From the NCBI GenBank assembly GCA_965216335.1, contig OZ244154.1, positions 1,178,001 through 1,242,000 on the forward strand: a stretch of 64,000 nucleotides of DNA, written 5' to 3'. Position numbers and translations under genes: made by a program. The number at the start of each line of letters is the position of its first letter. Within the stretch, counting starts at the first letter, position 1. This document shows positions 27,575-35,707 of the stretch, piece by piece. Below the pieces are notes generated by a model that was not told the origin of the DNA, ran no database searches, and worked only from the letters and a program-made list of their open reading frames with translations. This DNA is from JAHEJE01 sp965216335 (GTDB taxonomy: Bacteria; Pseudomonadota; Alphaproteobacteria; Rhizobiales; Aestuariivirgaceae).

Positions 27575-28581
27575 TGAAACTCTCCAGGTTGTGGAAGCCC
27601 CGCCGCCACGGCCTCGTTGTCTCCAAACGGAATTGCCTCCGCCCCGGTCCGTTCGCCACCCCTGAGCCGCGCCGAACGGGCGCGCGGGTTGCCCGCGACC
27701 TCCGCCTCGCCGGCCACCACGCCACCGCGTGTCAAATCCCTGAAACTCGGCGAAATCATGTCGCCGACATCGGGCGCATGCCGCGATGGCCGCCCGGTCT
27801 TGCCGGTTCGCGCGGCCAGGAACCGCTTGACGATGCGGTCTTCAAGCGAATGGAAAGAAACCACCGCTAAACGACCACCCGGACTCAGTAATCTTTCCGC
27901 CGCACTCAGCCCATCGGCAAGCTGCTGCAACTCGCCGTTGACGAAGATCCGCAGCGCCTGAAACGTCCGGGTCGCCGGATGGATGCGTTCGCCGGGCCGT
28001 TTGCCGAGCACCTTCTCGATCACCCCGGCCAGTTCGCTGGTGCGCGAAAACGGCTGTTCCGCCCGCCGTCGGGCAATCGCCCTGACGATGGCATGCGCCC
28101 GGCGTTCCTCGCCGAGCACCGCGATCACCCGCTTCAGCTGCGCCTCCGGCATCGCGTTGACCACATCCGCCGCGCTCACCCCGGCCTGCTCCATGCGCAT
28201 GTCGAGCGGTCCGTCATGCAGGAACGAGAACCCGCGCCCGGCCTCGTCGAGCTGCATCGACGACACCCCGACATCGAGCGTTACCCCATCGACCGCAGTC
28301 ACGCCGAAACCGGCCAGCAGCGCCTGCATATCGGCAAATCGTCCCTCGATCAGGGTCAGCCGCCCGCCGAATTCCGCCACCATCGAAGCCCCGCCGGCAA
28401 TCGCATCCGGGTCCCGGTCAATCGCAAAAACCGCGCAATCGGCCCGCTCGAGGATCGCCCGCGCATAGCCGCCGGCCCCGAACGTGCCGTCGACATAAAC
28501 CCCGCCATCGCGCGGCTCGAGCACTTCGATCACCTCGCTCAAAAGCACCGGCAAATGTCTGTTTTTCGCAGCAGCGTTCAT
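27568..28581 (-). CDS. rsmH: 16S rRNA m4C1402 methyltransferase RsmH (MraW)
   Basis: SAM-dependent enzyme that N4-methylates C1402 in the ribosomal decoding centre. HLPVLLSEVIEVL at the start, the SAM loop DGTFGAGGYARAIL, FAIDRDPDAI, LDVGVSSMQLDEAGRGFSF and VVSFHSLEDRIVK are diagnostic. The start at 28581 puts the conserved motif at its usual distance from the N-terminus; in-frame Met codons at 28596 and 28626 are alternatives, and none has a strong ribosome site. It is the first gene of the dcw cluster here, because no mraZ lies upstream. Confidence 0.95.
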   Translation of the reverse strand: MNAAAKNRHLPVLLSEVIEVLEPRDGGVYVDGTFGAGGYARAILERADCAVFAIDRDPDAIAGGASMVAEFGGRLTLIEGRFADMQALLAGFGVTAVDGVTLDVGVSSMQLDEAGRGFSFLHDGPLDMRMEQAGVSAADVVNAMPEAQLKRVIAVLGEERRAHAIVRAIARRRAEQPFSRTSELAGVIEKVLGKRPGERIHPATRTFQALRIFVNGELQQLADGLSAAERLLSPGGRLAVVSFHSLEDRIVKRFLAARTGKTGRPSRHAPDVGDMISPSFRDLTRGGVVAGEAEVAGNPRARSARLRGGERTGAEAIPFGDNEAVAAGLPQPGEFQC

Positions 28582-28690
28582 GACACAACGGTTCATCGGG
28601 CGGTCAGCGCCCGGCAAAGTTAACATCCGTTAGGACTTTGCGCCGATTGTGCTTAACAAAAGGTTGCAATGCTGAATCAGGACGGCACGA

Positions 28691-28839
28691 ATTCCCTCTC
28701 CCCAAAGCGGAAGAGGGAGGGGCCCGCGGCCGCAAGGCCGTGGGAGGGTGAGGGGGCGGACCATCCTACAAACACCACCGCGCCATTTCGCACCGCCCAC
28801 CCCCCTCACCCTAACCCTCTCCCGCGAGGGGAGAGGGGA
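28691..28839. repeat. Diverged family B palindromic repeat
   Basis: CCCTCTCCCC ... GGGAGGGG at the left and CCTAACCCTCTCCCGCGAGG with GGGAGAGGGG at the right, with GGGCGG ... CCGCCC inside. It occupies the place where mraZ is usually found and continues into the family C block. Confidence 0.75.
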
Positions 28840-28849
28840 CTACGTTTCC

Positions 28850-29216
28850 GATTTCGCTCACGGCTATTCCTCGCTACGCTCGGGCCTGCGCGGGCGCGGC
28901 CTGACCGGCCGGCGGGCGGTCGCCCTTGCCTCAGCCAGAATGGGCTTCGGATACCGCGGCAACCACAAACTCAGAGTTTGCCGCACCACTCCCGCCTCCG
29001 TGGTAGGGCAAGCAAAGCGTTTTAGCTTTGCGCCGGCCCGTCAACGGACGCACGCGCGGAGGCGCGGGCGGAAAACAAAGACTCGGCAGGGCAAGCAAAG
29101 CGTTTTAGCTTTGCGCCGGCCCGTCAACGGACGGCCGCGCGGAGGCACGGGCGGAAAACAAAGACACACCAGCCCGTGAACGGACGCTCCTGCGCAGGCA
29201 GGAGCGGAAAGCAAAG
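28850..29216. repeat. Family C repeat block with tandem 77-bp units
   Basis: 28850-29081 matches 59969-60204 over most of its length, from TCGCTCACGGCTATTCCTC onwards. Inside it the unit AGGGCAAGCAAAGCG-TTTTAGCTTTGCGCCGGCCCG occurs at 29005-29081 and again at 29088-29165, with a 3' half copy at 29170-29216 that abuts the 3' end of rnpB. The units contain a small palindrome (CAAAGCG ... CTTTGCG). I see no protein gene in 28582-29225. Confidence 0.8.
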
Positions 29217-29225
29217 ATTCATACA

Positions 29226-29624
<399 letters not shown>

Positions 29625-29634
29625 TGTAGCCCTA

Positions 29635-29663
29635 CACGTATGCCGCCCCAGGCCCGCGGTCAA
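29635..29663 (-). promoter_or_regulatory. Probable rnpB promoter
   Basis: On the minus strand TTGACC (29658-29663), 17-bp spacer, TACGTG (29635-29640), then about ten bases to the RNase P RNA 5' end. Spacing is ideal and the -35 matches five of six consensus bases. Confidence 0.6.
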
Positions 29664-29693
29664 GCAGAGCCAACCCCTTCCCCAAGGTTACCT

Positions 29694-29738
29694 CATATGG
29701 ATTTGAACTTTGTTTTTTGCCTTCCTCGGGCTTGACCC
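29694..29738. repeat. 45-bp repeat shared with 60705-60749
   Basis: Begins CATATGGATTTGAACTTTGT and ends GGGCTTGACCC; the copy at 60705 differs by one base. This copy lies about 30 bp upstream of the rnpB -35 box. Confidence 0.8.
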
Positions 29739-29765
29739 ACCGCTGTCCGGTTTAGCGATGAATGC

Positions 29766-29908
29766 TCCTTCCCCCAGAAAGGGGGAAGAGCCTGCCCCCG
29801 GCTTGAACGGGGGTCGGGATGGGGGTTGATGGCGGTGCGTCCAAACCAAACATCGACATGCGGCACCGCCATCAATCCCCACCCTAACCCTCCCCTTTTC
29901 TAGGGCCT
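29766..29908. repeat. Palindromic repeat, family B copy 2
   Basis: Same organisation as 2696-2818, with an extra short palindrome (GCCCCCGG ... ACGGGGGTC) inserted near the left hairpin. The right hairpin is cut short at TCTAGGGCC just before the amidase stop codon at 29917. Confidence 0.85.
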
Positions 29909-29916
29909 GTGGACAT

Positions 29917-30678
29917 TCAGGGTTCTAGCGGCGACGTCGGCAATGCATCAATCAGGCGTTTCAACGTCTCGATGGTCGAGCGGTCGGCCACGCCGTCCAC
30001 CCGTTCAGGGCGAAAGTGGCGTTGGAAGGCCTCGACAACCGCAACCATCCGAGCATCGTACTGGCCGTTCACATCAATGCCGTAGCCATAGGCCGCCAGC
30101 AGCCCCTGCAGCGCCGCGACCGGCTCGCCTTCCTCGCCCGCCTGCATGAACACCCCGCCGCCCACCGGCGCCGGTTCCACCCAATGACCGACACCAGCCT
30201 CATGCAGCCGTCGCCAGTCGAAGCGCTCGCCCGGATCGCATTTGCGCCCCGGCGCCACGTCGGAATGGCCCAGCACCCGCTCAGGCGCAATGCCGCGCCG
30301 CTCGACGATGTCCCGGCTCAGGCGAATGACGGCATCCATCTGGACATCGGGGAAATCACGATAGCCCCACTCATGGCCCGGATTGACGATTTCGATGCCG
30401 ATGGAACGCGAGTTGATGTCGGTCTCGCCCTTCCAGCGGGACGCCCCGGCATGCCAGGCCCGCAGCTCCTCATCGACCATCTGCACGATGCTGCCGTCTT
30501 CCTCCACGAGATAGTGGCACGACACCCCGCTGTCTGCAGCGCACAGCCGTTCCAACGCCGCCTCGCCCGTCTGCATGCCCGTATAGTGCAGCAGCAGAAT
30601 GTCAGCCCGCTTGCCGTCGCGCCGCTCGGACACGTTCAGCGACGGCACTACCCGGCATTCCAGGTTAGTGCCGATCAT
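29917..30678 (-). CDS. N-acetylmuramoyl-L-alanine amidase with peptidoglycan-binding domain (AmiD/AmpD-like)
   Basis: Zinc amidase that cuts the MurNAc-L-Ala bond. Zinc ligands are seen in LLLHYTGM (His near residue 31) and GHSDVAPGRKCDPG (His near 137, Asp-containing loop); HYLVEEDGSIVQMVDE and SIGIEIVNPG are typical of the Amidase_2 fold. Residues about 180-245 form a PG_binding_1 domain (VAALQGLLAAYGYGIDVNGQ). No signal peptide is seen, so it may act in the cytoplasm on recycled anhydromuropeptides. It overlaps djlA by 4 bp. Confidence 0.93.
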   Translation of the reverse strand: MIGTNLECRVVPSLNVSERRDGKRADILLLHYTGMQTGEAALERLCAADSGVSCHYLVEEDGSIVQMVDEELRAWHAGASRWKGETDINSRSIGIEIVNPGHEWGYRDFPDVQMDAVIRLSRDIVERRGIAPERVLGHSDVAPGRKCDPGERFDWRRLHEAGVGHWVEPAPVGGGVFMQAGEEGEPVAALQGLLAAYGYGIDVNGQYDARMVAVVEAFQRHFRPERVDGVADRSTIETLKRLIDALPTSPLEP

Positions 30679-31364
30679 AGCCCGCGCTCGCGCGCCACCG
30701 TTTCATAGGCCGAGTTGATCGCCGCCAGCCGGTCCGTGGCGATCGAGATCATCTCCTCGGGCACCCCGGCAGCGATGTGCCGGTCGGGATGGTTGTCGCG
30801 CACCAGCCGGCGGTAATGCTGTTTCACCTCGTCGTCTTCCGCGCACGGCTCGATACCCAGCACGATGTAAGGATCGTCCTCCGCCGCCTTTATGTGCCGC
30901 GCCCGGATGCAGCGGAACCGGTGGTTCAGGCCGAAAATCCCGCACACCGACTCCAGATAGGCCAGCTCGGCATCGTGCACCACGCCATCGGCCTTGGCGA
31001 TGTGGAACAGCCCGTCCATGACGTCTTCCAGCACGTCCGGCCGGCCGGAGAACAGCCGCGCGAGTTGGCGGGCATAGGCCTCGTAGCCGGCTACCTCCTG
31101 CTTGGCTAGGTTGAACACCCGGGCGACATTCTTCAGCTCATCGGCCGAGACATGGAACACCTCCTTGAAGGCGTCCACCTCATCGCGCGTCACCACACCG
31201 TCGGCCTTGGCCATCTTGGCGCCGAGCGCGATGGTGCCGATGGTGAACGCAATCGACGACTGCGGGTCGGCATCGCGCGGTTGCCCGGTGATGCGCGACA
31301 GCACCGCCAGCACCGAGTTGCCCAGGCTCGCAACGGTGTCGGCTATGGTTTGCCAAATCGACAT
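30675..31364 (-). CDS. djlA: DjlA-like co-chaperone: TerB-like and J domains
   Basis: 229 aa with a TerB-like helical domain (about residues 38-150, KMAKADGVVTRDEVDAF and HIAKADGVVHDAELAYL repeats) and a C-terminal J domain (about 163-229) carrying the DnaK-stimulating HPD tripeptide in RLVRDNHPDRH. Unlike E. coli DjlA there is no clear N-terminal membrane anchor, only a short amphipathic start. It forms a coupled pair with the amidase, an arrangement common in Hyphomicrobiales. Confidence 0.92.
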   Translation of the reverse strand: MSIWQTIADTVASLGNSVLAVLSRITGQPRDADPQSSIAFTIGTIALGAKMAKADGVVTRDEVDAFKEVFHVSADELKNVARVFNLAKQEVAGYEAYARQLARLFSGRPDVLEDVMDGLFHIAKADGVVHDAELAYLESVCGIFGLNHRFRCIRARHIKAAEDDPYIVLGIEPCAEDDEVKQHYRRLVRDNHPDRHIAAGVPEEMISIATDRLAAINSAYETVARERGL

Positions 31365-31409
31365 GGCTGCCCTTTTAGCGGATTCGTCTGCAGCACAGAC
31401 AGTGAATTG

Positions 31410-32540
31410 TCATTCATGTTTGTCATCAAATGTGCGCACTTCCATATGGTAACGCACCCCACCGGTCATCACGATAAACTCCCGGTTGCCGTCGCCCCGC
31501 CATTTCCTCAGGCGCACGCCGACATCGTCATCATGGTACTTCAGGTAGTCCCCGGTGCCGGTCTTGACCTCCTCGCCCGGCGTCTTGATCGCCTCGGCAA
31601 TGTCGCCGAACAGCCCGACCTTGAAGTAGTCCGGCGGGATAACGAAGACAGGCAGGTCGTCGCCGCCGCTGTCGCGCCGCCACGCCACCAGCCGCGGCCG
31701 CTTGGCCAGCAGCCCCATTTCCTCCATATCGTCATAGGCCTTCAGGCTGGCTGAGCCTTCAAGCATGCCTTCGGACATGTACTTGGCCTTCAGTTCCGCG
31801 TGGGTCTTCCTGAACGTGCGCCCGCGCTCGATCAGCTTGCGCCGCGACTGCTGCTTGATCCTGAACGGCGGCACACCCACGGCATAATAGCCGTCAAACC
31901 GCCCATTCTTTTGCAGGACGTCATAGGAGCCGTCCGCCTTCACCGCCAGAATACCCGCCGGAAACGCCTCCGGCCCGCGAACCGCAATCAGTTCGACACC
32001 ATCACGCAGAACCTGATCGGCAACGCCCATGCCGCCGGCCCACTTTTCGCTCCAAACCGCACCACTGGGGGTATCCGGCGACCACTGACCGACCAGCGAC
32101 CAGCTCTCCGAACGCGGCACTCTGGGAATTTGCAGTCGCAGCGCAAATTTCGCTCCATCGCCCTCGGGCTCCAGCTTGGCGCCAACCGTATTGAAGATCC
32201 GCCCCCGGTAGTGCTTTGTCACCCGCCCAACCAGCGGGCTCGTGTCCCAGGTCTGCAAAACGGCCACCGCGCCATCCTTGGGCAGGTAACGCAGCGAGAA
32301 CTCATCCGAAACCACATATGCCGAAGCAGGCGGCGAAAAATGCTCCCAGCCCATCCCCCAGCTCGCTCCGAATGTGTCGCGCTGGATGAAATAGACGCCA
32401 CCCTTGTCATCCCAAACCGGCGCAAAGAACCCCGTGTGCCGTTCGACCGACCACAGCCCGATCAGCCGCGTCACCACCACCAGCGCCGCCAGCCCAAGAC
32501 AGACGGCACCGATCAGGGCAATCTTCACTCCGCGCGACAT
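31410..32540 (-). CDS. Membrane-anchored protein of unknown function
   Basis: 376 aa. One N-terminal membrane segment (IALIGAVCLGLAALVVVTRL, residues 7-26) is followed by a long, probably periplasmic domain rich in aromatic residues and beta strands (VYFIQRDTFGASWGMGWEHF, FALRLQIPRVPRSESWSLVG). No catalytic motif or repeat is recognised, and I cannot assign a family. It lies between queE and djlA on the same strand with gaps of 19 and 45 bp, so it may be co-transcribed with either. Codon use is like its neighbours. A real gene is likely from its length and coding character. Confidence 0.75.
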   Translation of the reverse strand: MSRGVKIALIGAVCLGLAALVVVTRLIGLWSVERHTGFFAPVWDDKGGVYFIQRDTFGASWGMGWEHFSPPASAYVVSDEFSLRYLPKDGAVAVLQTWDTSPLVGRVTKHYRGRIFNTVGAKLEPEGDGAKFALRLQIPRVPRSESWSLVGQWSPDTPSGAVWSEKWAGGMGVADQVLRDGVELIAVRGPEAFPAGILAVKADGSYDVLQKNGRFDGYYAVGVPPFRIKQQSRRKLIERGRTFRKTHAELKAKYMSEGMLEGSASLKAYDDMEEMGLLAKRPRLVAWRRDSGGDDLPVFVIPPDYFKVGLFGDIAEAIKTPGEEVKTGTGDYLKYHDDDVGVRLRKWRGDGNREFIVMTGGVRYHMEVRTFDDKHE

Positions 32541-32559
32541 GAGGCGCAGTTTATCAGAT

Positions 32560-33213
32560 TCAGGGCAGTCCGACGATCTTGTGCGTCTGCAATCCTAAGC
32601 GCCACCGGGGATGCGCCAGACAATAGCGCGCCGCGGCCTCGACATTAGCCTGCGTTGCCGCCGCATCGCCCAGCACATCCATCGGCTGTAAAATGAAGCT
32701 GTCAAACGCCAGGCCTTCAAACCGTTCCGGCTGCGCTTCCGGCTCGTCCTGCGGATAGACCAGCTTCATTTCGTTACCGGATGTCTGCACGACAGGCGCG
32801 GCCCCCTTTGGCGAGACGCAAATCCAGTCGACGCCATCGGCCACCGTCGCCGTCCCGTTGGTCTCAATCGCAACCTCGAACCCGCGCGCCTGCAACGCCG
32901 CCACGAGATCGTCGTCGAGCTGCAGCGTCGGCTCGCCGCCGGTGCACACCACATAGGCGCCATCGCCGCCGGGCCACTTTGCCGCCACCGCATCGGCCAA
33001 CCCGGTCGCCGTATCGAACCGTCCGCCGCCGCTGCCGTCCATACCGACGAAATCGGTGTCGCAGAACCGGCACACCGCCGCCGCCCGGTCGCGCTCCAGC
33101 CCGCTCCACAGGTTGCAGCCGGCAAAGCGCAGGAACACCGCCGCGCGCCCCGCCTGCGCACCCTCACCCTGCAGGGTGTAGAAGATTTCCTTGACCGAAT
33201 ACTTCCTGCTCAT
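32560..33213 (-). CDS. queE: 7-carboxy-7-deazaguanine synthase
   Basis: Radical-SAM enzyme that turns 6-carboxytetrahydropterin into 7-carboxy-7-deazaguanine in queuosine synthesis. The iron-sulfur cysteines are arranged as in other alphaproteobacterial QueE, CNLWSGLERDRAAAVCRFC (C-x14-C-x2-C, near residue 33), preceded by EIFYTLQGEGAQAG and followed by VCTGGEPTLQLD and EVAIETNGT. Length 217 aa is normal. It is the last gene of queD-queC-queE, 79 bp after queC. Confidence 0.95.
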   Translation of the reverse strand: MSRKYSVKEIFYTLQGEGAQAGRAAVFLRFAGCNLWSGLERDRAAAVCRFCDTDFVGMDGSGGGRFDTATGLADAVAAKWPGGDGAYVVCTGGEPTLQLDDDLVAALQARGFEVAIETNGTATVADGVDWICVSPKGAAPVVQTSGNEMKLVYPQDEPEAQPERFEGLAFDSFILQPMDVLGDAAATQANVEAAARYCLAHPRWRLGLQTHKIVGLP

Positions 33214-33292
33214 ACCTGCAGCCGTCGAACCCAGCTCGTGTTTGCCTGGAAGACCGAATGGTCAGCAAAGTCGAATGCGATTACCACCGGAA

Positions 33293-33988
33293 TCATGCAC
33301 GATACCGCGCCCAGCCTTCGCGCCGCAGTTGGCAGGCCGGGCAATCGTTGCAGCCATAACCCCACTCATGCCGCCGGCTGCGGTCGCCGACATAACAACT
33401 GTGGGTGTGCTCGACGATCAGATCGACCAGCGCCACACCGCCCAGGTCTTCAGCCATCCTGAAGGTTTCGGCCTTGCCGATCCACATCAGCGGCGTGTGA
33501 ACCACCATGCGCCGGTCCAGCCCCAGCGACAGCGTCACCTGCTGGGCCTTCAATGTGTCGTCCCGGCAGTCCGGATAGCCGGAATAGTCCGTCTCGCACA
33601 TCCCGCCGACCAGGTTGTCGAGTTCGCGGCGGTAGGCCAGCGCTCCGGCAAGCGTTAAGAACAGCAGGTTGCGTCCGGGCACAAACGTGTTCGGAAGCCC
33701 TTGCGCATCGAACCTGATCGCCATGTCATCGGTCATTGCCGTGGCGCCGAGATGTTTGAGTACGCAGGCATCCAGCATGTGATCGCCACCGAGCTTTGCG
33801 GCCAAATCCGGAAATCCGTTGCGCAGCTCCTGCCGAAAGGCGGTACGCACCTCCAGCTCCACATGATGGCGCTGGCCGTAGTCGAACCCAACAGTCTCCA
33901 CATGGTCGAACCGCTCCAGCGCCCAGACCAGACAGGTCGCCGAATCCTGCCCGCCGGAAAACAGCACCAATGCCCGCCGGTTCGCCAT
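33293..33988 (-). CDS. queC: 7-cyano-7-deazaguanine (preQ0) synthase
   Basis: ATP-dependent enzyme that makes preQ0 from 7-carboxy-7-deazaguanine and ammonia. The PP-loop SGGQDSATCLVWAL is at residues 11-24; FVPGRNLLFLTLA is conserved, and zinc is bound by cysteines in HSCYVGDR and YGCNDCPACQLR near the C-terminus. It starts 2 bp after the queD stop. Confidence 0.96.
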   Translation of the reverse strand: MANRRALVLFSGGQDSATCLVWALERFDHVETVGFDYGQRHHVELEVRTAFRQELRNGFPDLAAKLGGDHMLDACVLKHLGATAMTDDMAIRFDAQGLPNTFVPGRNLLFLTLAGALAYRRELDNLVGGMCETDYSGYPDCRDDTLKAQQVTLSLGLDRRMVVHTPLMWIGKAETFRMAEDLGGVALVDLIVEHTHSCYVGDRSRRHEWGYGCNDCPACQLRREGWARYRA

Positions 33989-33990
33989 CG

Positions 33991-34407
33991 CTAGAGCGCC
34001 GCCTCAGCGCTGCACTTGCGCGTTTCTTCGACGATGACCCGGATCAGAGTTACCCCCGTGCCGGCAAGCTGCGCCGGCCCCACGACACGCAACAGATGGT
34101 CCGCCATGTTCTCAGCCGTCGGGTTGAACGGCACTGTCACGATGCTGTCTGCCAGCGTTTCAAGGGCCGCGATCGCATCGTCCTTGTCCCACAGCAGGGT
34201 GCGGTGGTCCCAGTTGTCCTCCAGCCACTGGCACAGCAGCGTCTTGAGTACCGCAAAGTCGATCACCCGGCCCAGCCCGTCCAGCTCCGGCGCGGTGCAC
34301 TCGAACGTCACCCGGTAGTTGTGCCCATGCAGATACCGGCACCGGTGCTCATGCCCCACCACCCGGTGCCCGGCCGAAAAGTCATGTATGCGTTTGACGC
34401 AGATCAC
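33991..34407 (-). CDS. queD: 6-carboxy-5,6,7,8-tetrahydropterin synthase
   Basis: First dedicated enzyme of the 7-deazapurine pathway. Zinc histidines are in DFSAGHRVVGHEH and LHGHNYRV; the catalytic cysteine precedes the latter (HRCRYLHGH). GRVIDFAVLKTLL and the C-terminal VTLIRVIVEET are typical of the T-fold. 138 aa. First gene of the queD-queC-queE unit. No preQ1 riboswitch was found upstream, only a palindromic repeat; folE, tgt and queA are not in the window. Confidence 0.94.
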   Translation of the reverse strand: MICVKRIHDFSAGHRVVGHEHRCRYLHGHNYRVTFECTAPELDGLGRVIDFAVLKTLLCQWLEDNWDHRTLLWDKDDAIAALETLADSIVTVPFNPTAENMADHLLRVVGPAQLAGTGVTLIRVIVEETRKCSAEAAL

Positions 34408-34435
34408 GAATCCACACTCAACATCTTGTCAACCT

Positions 34436-34533
34436 GTCATCCCGGAAAGACCGCAGGCCTTATCCGGGATCTCGCGCCGTTGGCCTCTTCCCAGAGATTC
34501 CGGCTCTCGCCCCGCTCGGCCGGGATGACACCA
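34436..34533. repeat. Palindromic repeat, family A variant
   Basis: GTCATCCCGGAAAGACCGCA and ATCCGGGAT at the left, GAGATTCCGGCTCTCGCC and GGCCGGGATGAC at the right. It shares the paired-palindrome layout of family A but not its exact sequence. It lies upstream of queD in the gap 34408-34620. Confidence 0.7.
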
Positions 34534-34620
34534 ACCAGTTCTGATAGTCAGGGCAACGAGCTTTTTGAAGCAATTAAAGGCCGCGCCGGTCTTACGCCGC
34601 ATGGCCCCAAAGCGCAACCG

Positions 34621-35079
34621 TCAAGGCCCCGCCAGTTCCTTGCGGAAATAGACCCGGTCAAACCCGTCTTCATGCCAGCGCCCGACTTCGCGGTATCCGA
34701 GCTTGGGATAAAGGACCAGATTGCCGGTCATTTTGGCATTGGTATAGAGTTCGATGTTTCGCAACCCGGCCTGCCGGGCCGCGTGCTCGGCAAATTCGAT
34801 CAACCGCCGTCCGTGGCCCTGCCCCTGGCATTCGGGGACCACAGCGACATTCTCCAGCAGCATATGATCGCCACGCCGGTAGAACACCACGTACCCGCCG
34901 ATGTCGCTGCCGTCCGCCAGCGCCCACACGATCCCTTGCGCTATCTGCTCGCCAAAGTCGGCCACCATCGGCGCCGGCCGCTTGCCGATGCTTGCGACAT
35001 AGTCTTTGTACGCCGAAACGGCGCACGCCTGAACTGCCGGGCCGTCTTCAGCCGCGGCTTGTCTGATTTCCATTGCCAT
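34621..35079 (-). CDS. GNAT family N-acetyltransferase
   Basis: 152-aa acetyl-CoA-dependent acetyltransferase. The acetyl-CoA loop is ENVAVVPECQGQGHGRRLIEFAEHAAR (Q/RxxGxG/A type, near residue 80-100), followed by NIELYTNAKMTGNLVLYPKLGYREVGR, the usual end of the fold. The substrate is unknown. It overlaps the upstream methyltransferase gene by 32 bp, so the two are translated together. Confidence 0.9.
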   Translation of the reverse strand: MAMEIRQAAAEDGPAVQACAVSAYKDYVASIGKRPAPMVADFGEQIAQGIVWALADGSDIGGYVVFYRRGDHMLLENVAVVPECQGQGHGRRLIEFAEHAARQAGLRNIELYTNAKMTGNLVLYPKLGYREVGRWHEDGFDRVYFRKELAGP

Positions 35080-35707
35080 CGCGAAAGATCACCACATCCG
35101 GCAGATGGATGTCCAGCATCCAGCCATATTGCCGGGCGATCCATTGCATCGTCTCCGGCGCATAGAACGCCACATGGCTGCGCTCGCGTATATAGAACCA
35201 CTCTGCGAAATCGATGTCGGTCGTGCGCAGCCGCGTCATGAGTCCGAGCACCCCGCCCGGCTTCACCAGCCGCGCCAACTGATCGAAACTGGTGCGCGGA
35301 TTGTGGAAATGCTCCACCACTTCCGTCGAACACACGAAATCATATCGCCGCAGCAGCGCCGCGCGGTCATCAGCAAAGAACGGATCGTAGTTGGCAACGT
35401 TCAGCCCCTCCTCACCGAGCATCACCGAGATCGCCGGCCCCGGCCCGCAGCCGAAATCGAGCCCGCGCTCGCCGGGCGAGAGATGAGGCAGCATCCGCCC
35501 GGTCAGCTTCGCCAGATGCCTGCGGTAGCCCGCATCGGACGGATCGTTCTCATGCAGCAGATATTCGGCGCGTTCCTCATCGCGGTCCGGCCGCTGCGCC
35601 GGCTCCAGCCAAACCAGCGCGCAATGCTCACAAATCAGATAGTCGCGCCCGCCGGCGCTGACATAGGCCCGAACCGCATCCGCTGTGCACAGCGGGCAGG
35701 CACCCAC
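35048..35707 (-). CDS. Class I SAM-dependent methyltransferase with N-terminal zinc-knuckle-like motif
   Basis: 219 aa. Two CxxC pairs (CPLC at residue 4 and CEHC near 27) suggest a small zinc site, as in TylF/NovU-like and related methyltransferases. The SAM loop is LDFGCGPGPAISVML near residue 80, followed by CSTEVVEHFHNPRTSFDQLARLVKPGGVLGLMT. Its start abuts the stop of the lytic transglycosylase gene directly, so the three genes 36511-34621 form an operon. The acceptor is unknown. Confidence 0.87.
   Translation of the reverse strand: MGACPLCTADAVRAYVSAGGRDYLICEHCALVWLEPAQRPDRDEERAEYLLHENDPSDAGYRRHLAKLTGRMLPHLSPGERGLDFGCGPGPAISVMLGEEGLNVANYDPFFADDRAALLRRYDFVCSTEVVEHFHNPRTSFDQLARLVKPGGVLGLMTRLRTTDIDFAEWFYIRERSHVAFYAPETMQWIARQYGWMLDIHLPDVVIFRDGNGNQTSRG

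Noticed and set aside
29005..29216. Possible CRISPR array
   Set aside because: Only two and a half units, each about 77 bp with no unique spacer pattern, and no cas genes in the window; it is a tandem palindromic repeat.
34408..34620. preQ1 riboswitch upstream of queD
   Set aside because: No preQ1 aptamer-like pseudoknot or A-rich tail is visible; the space is taken by a family A-like palindrome.
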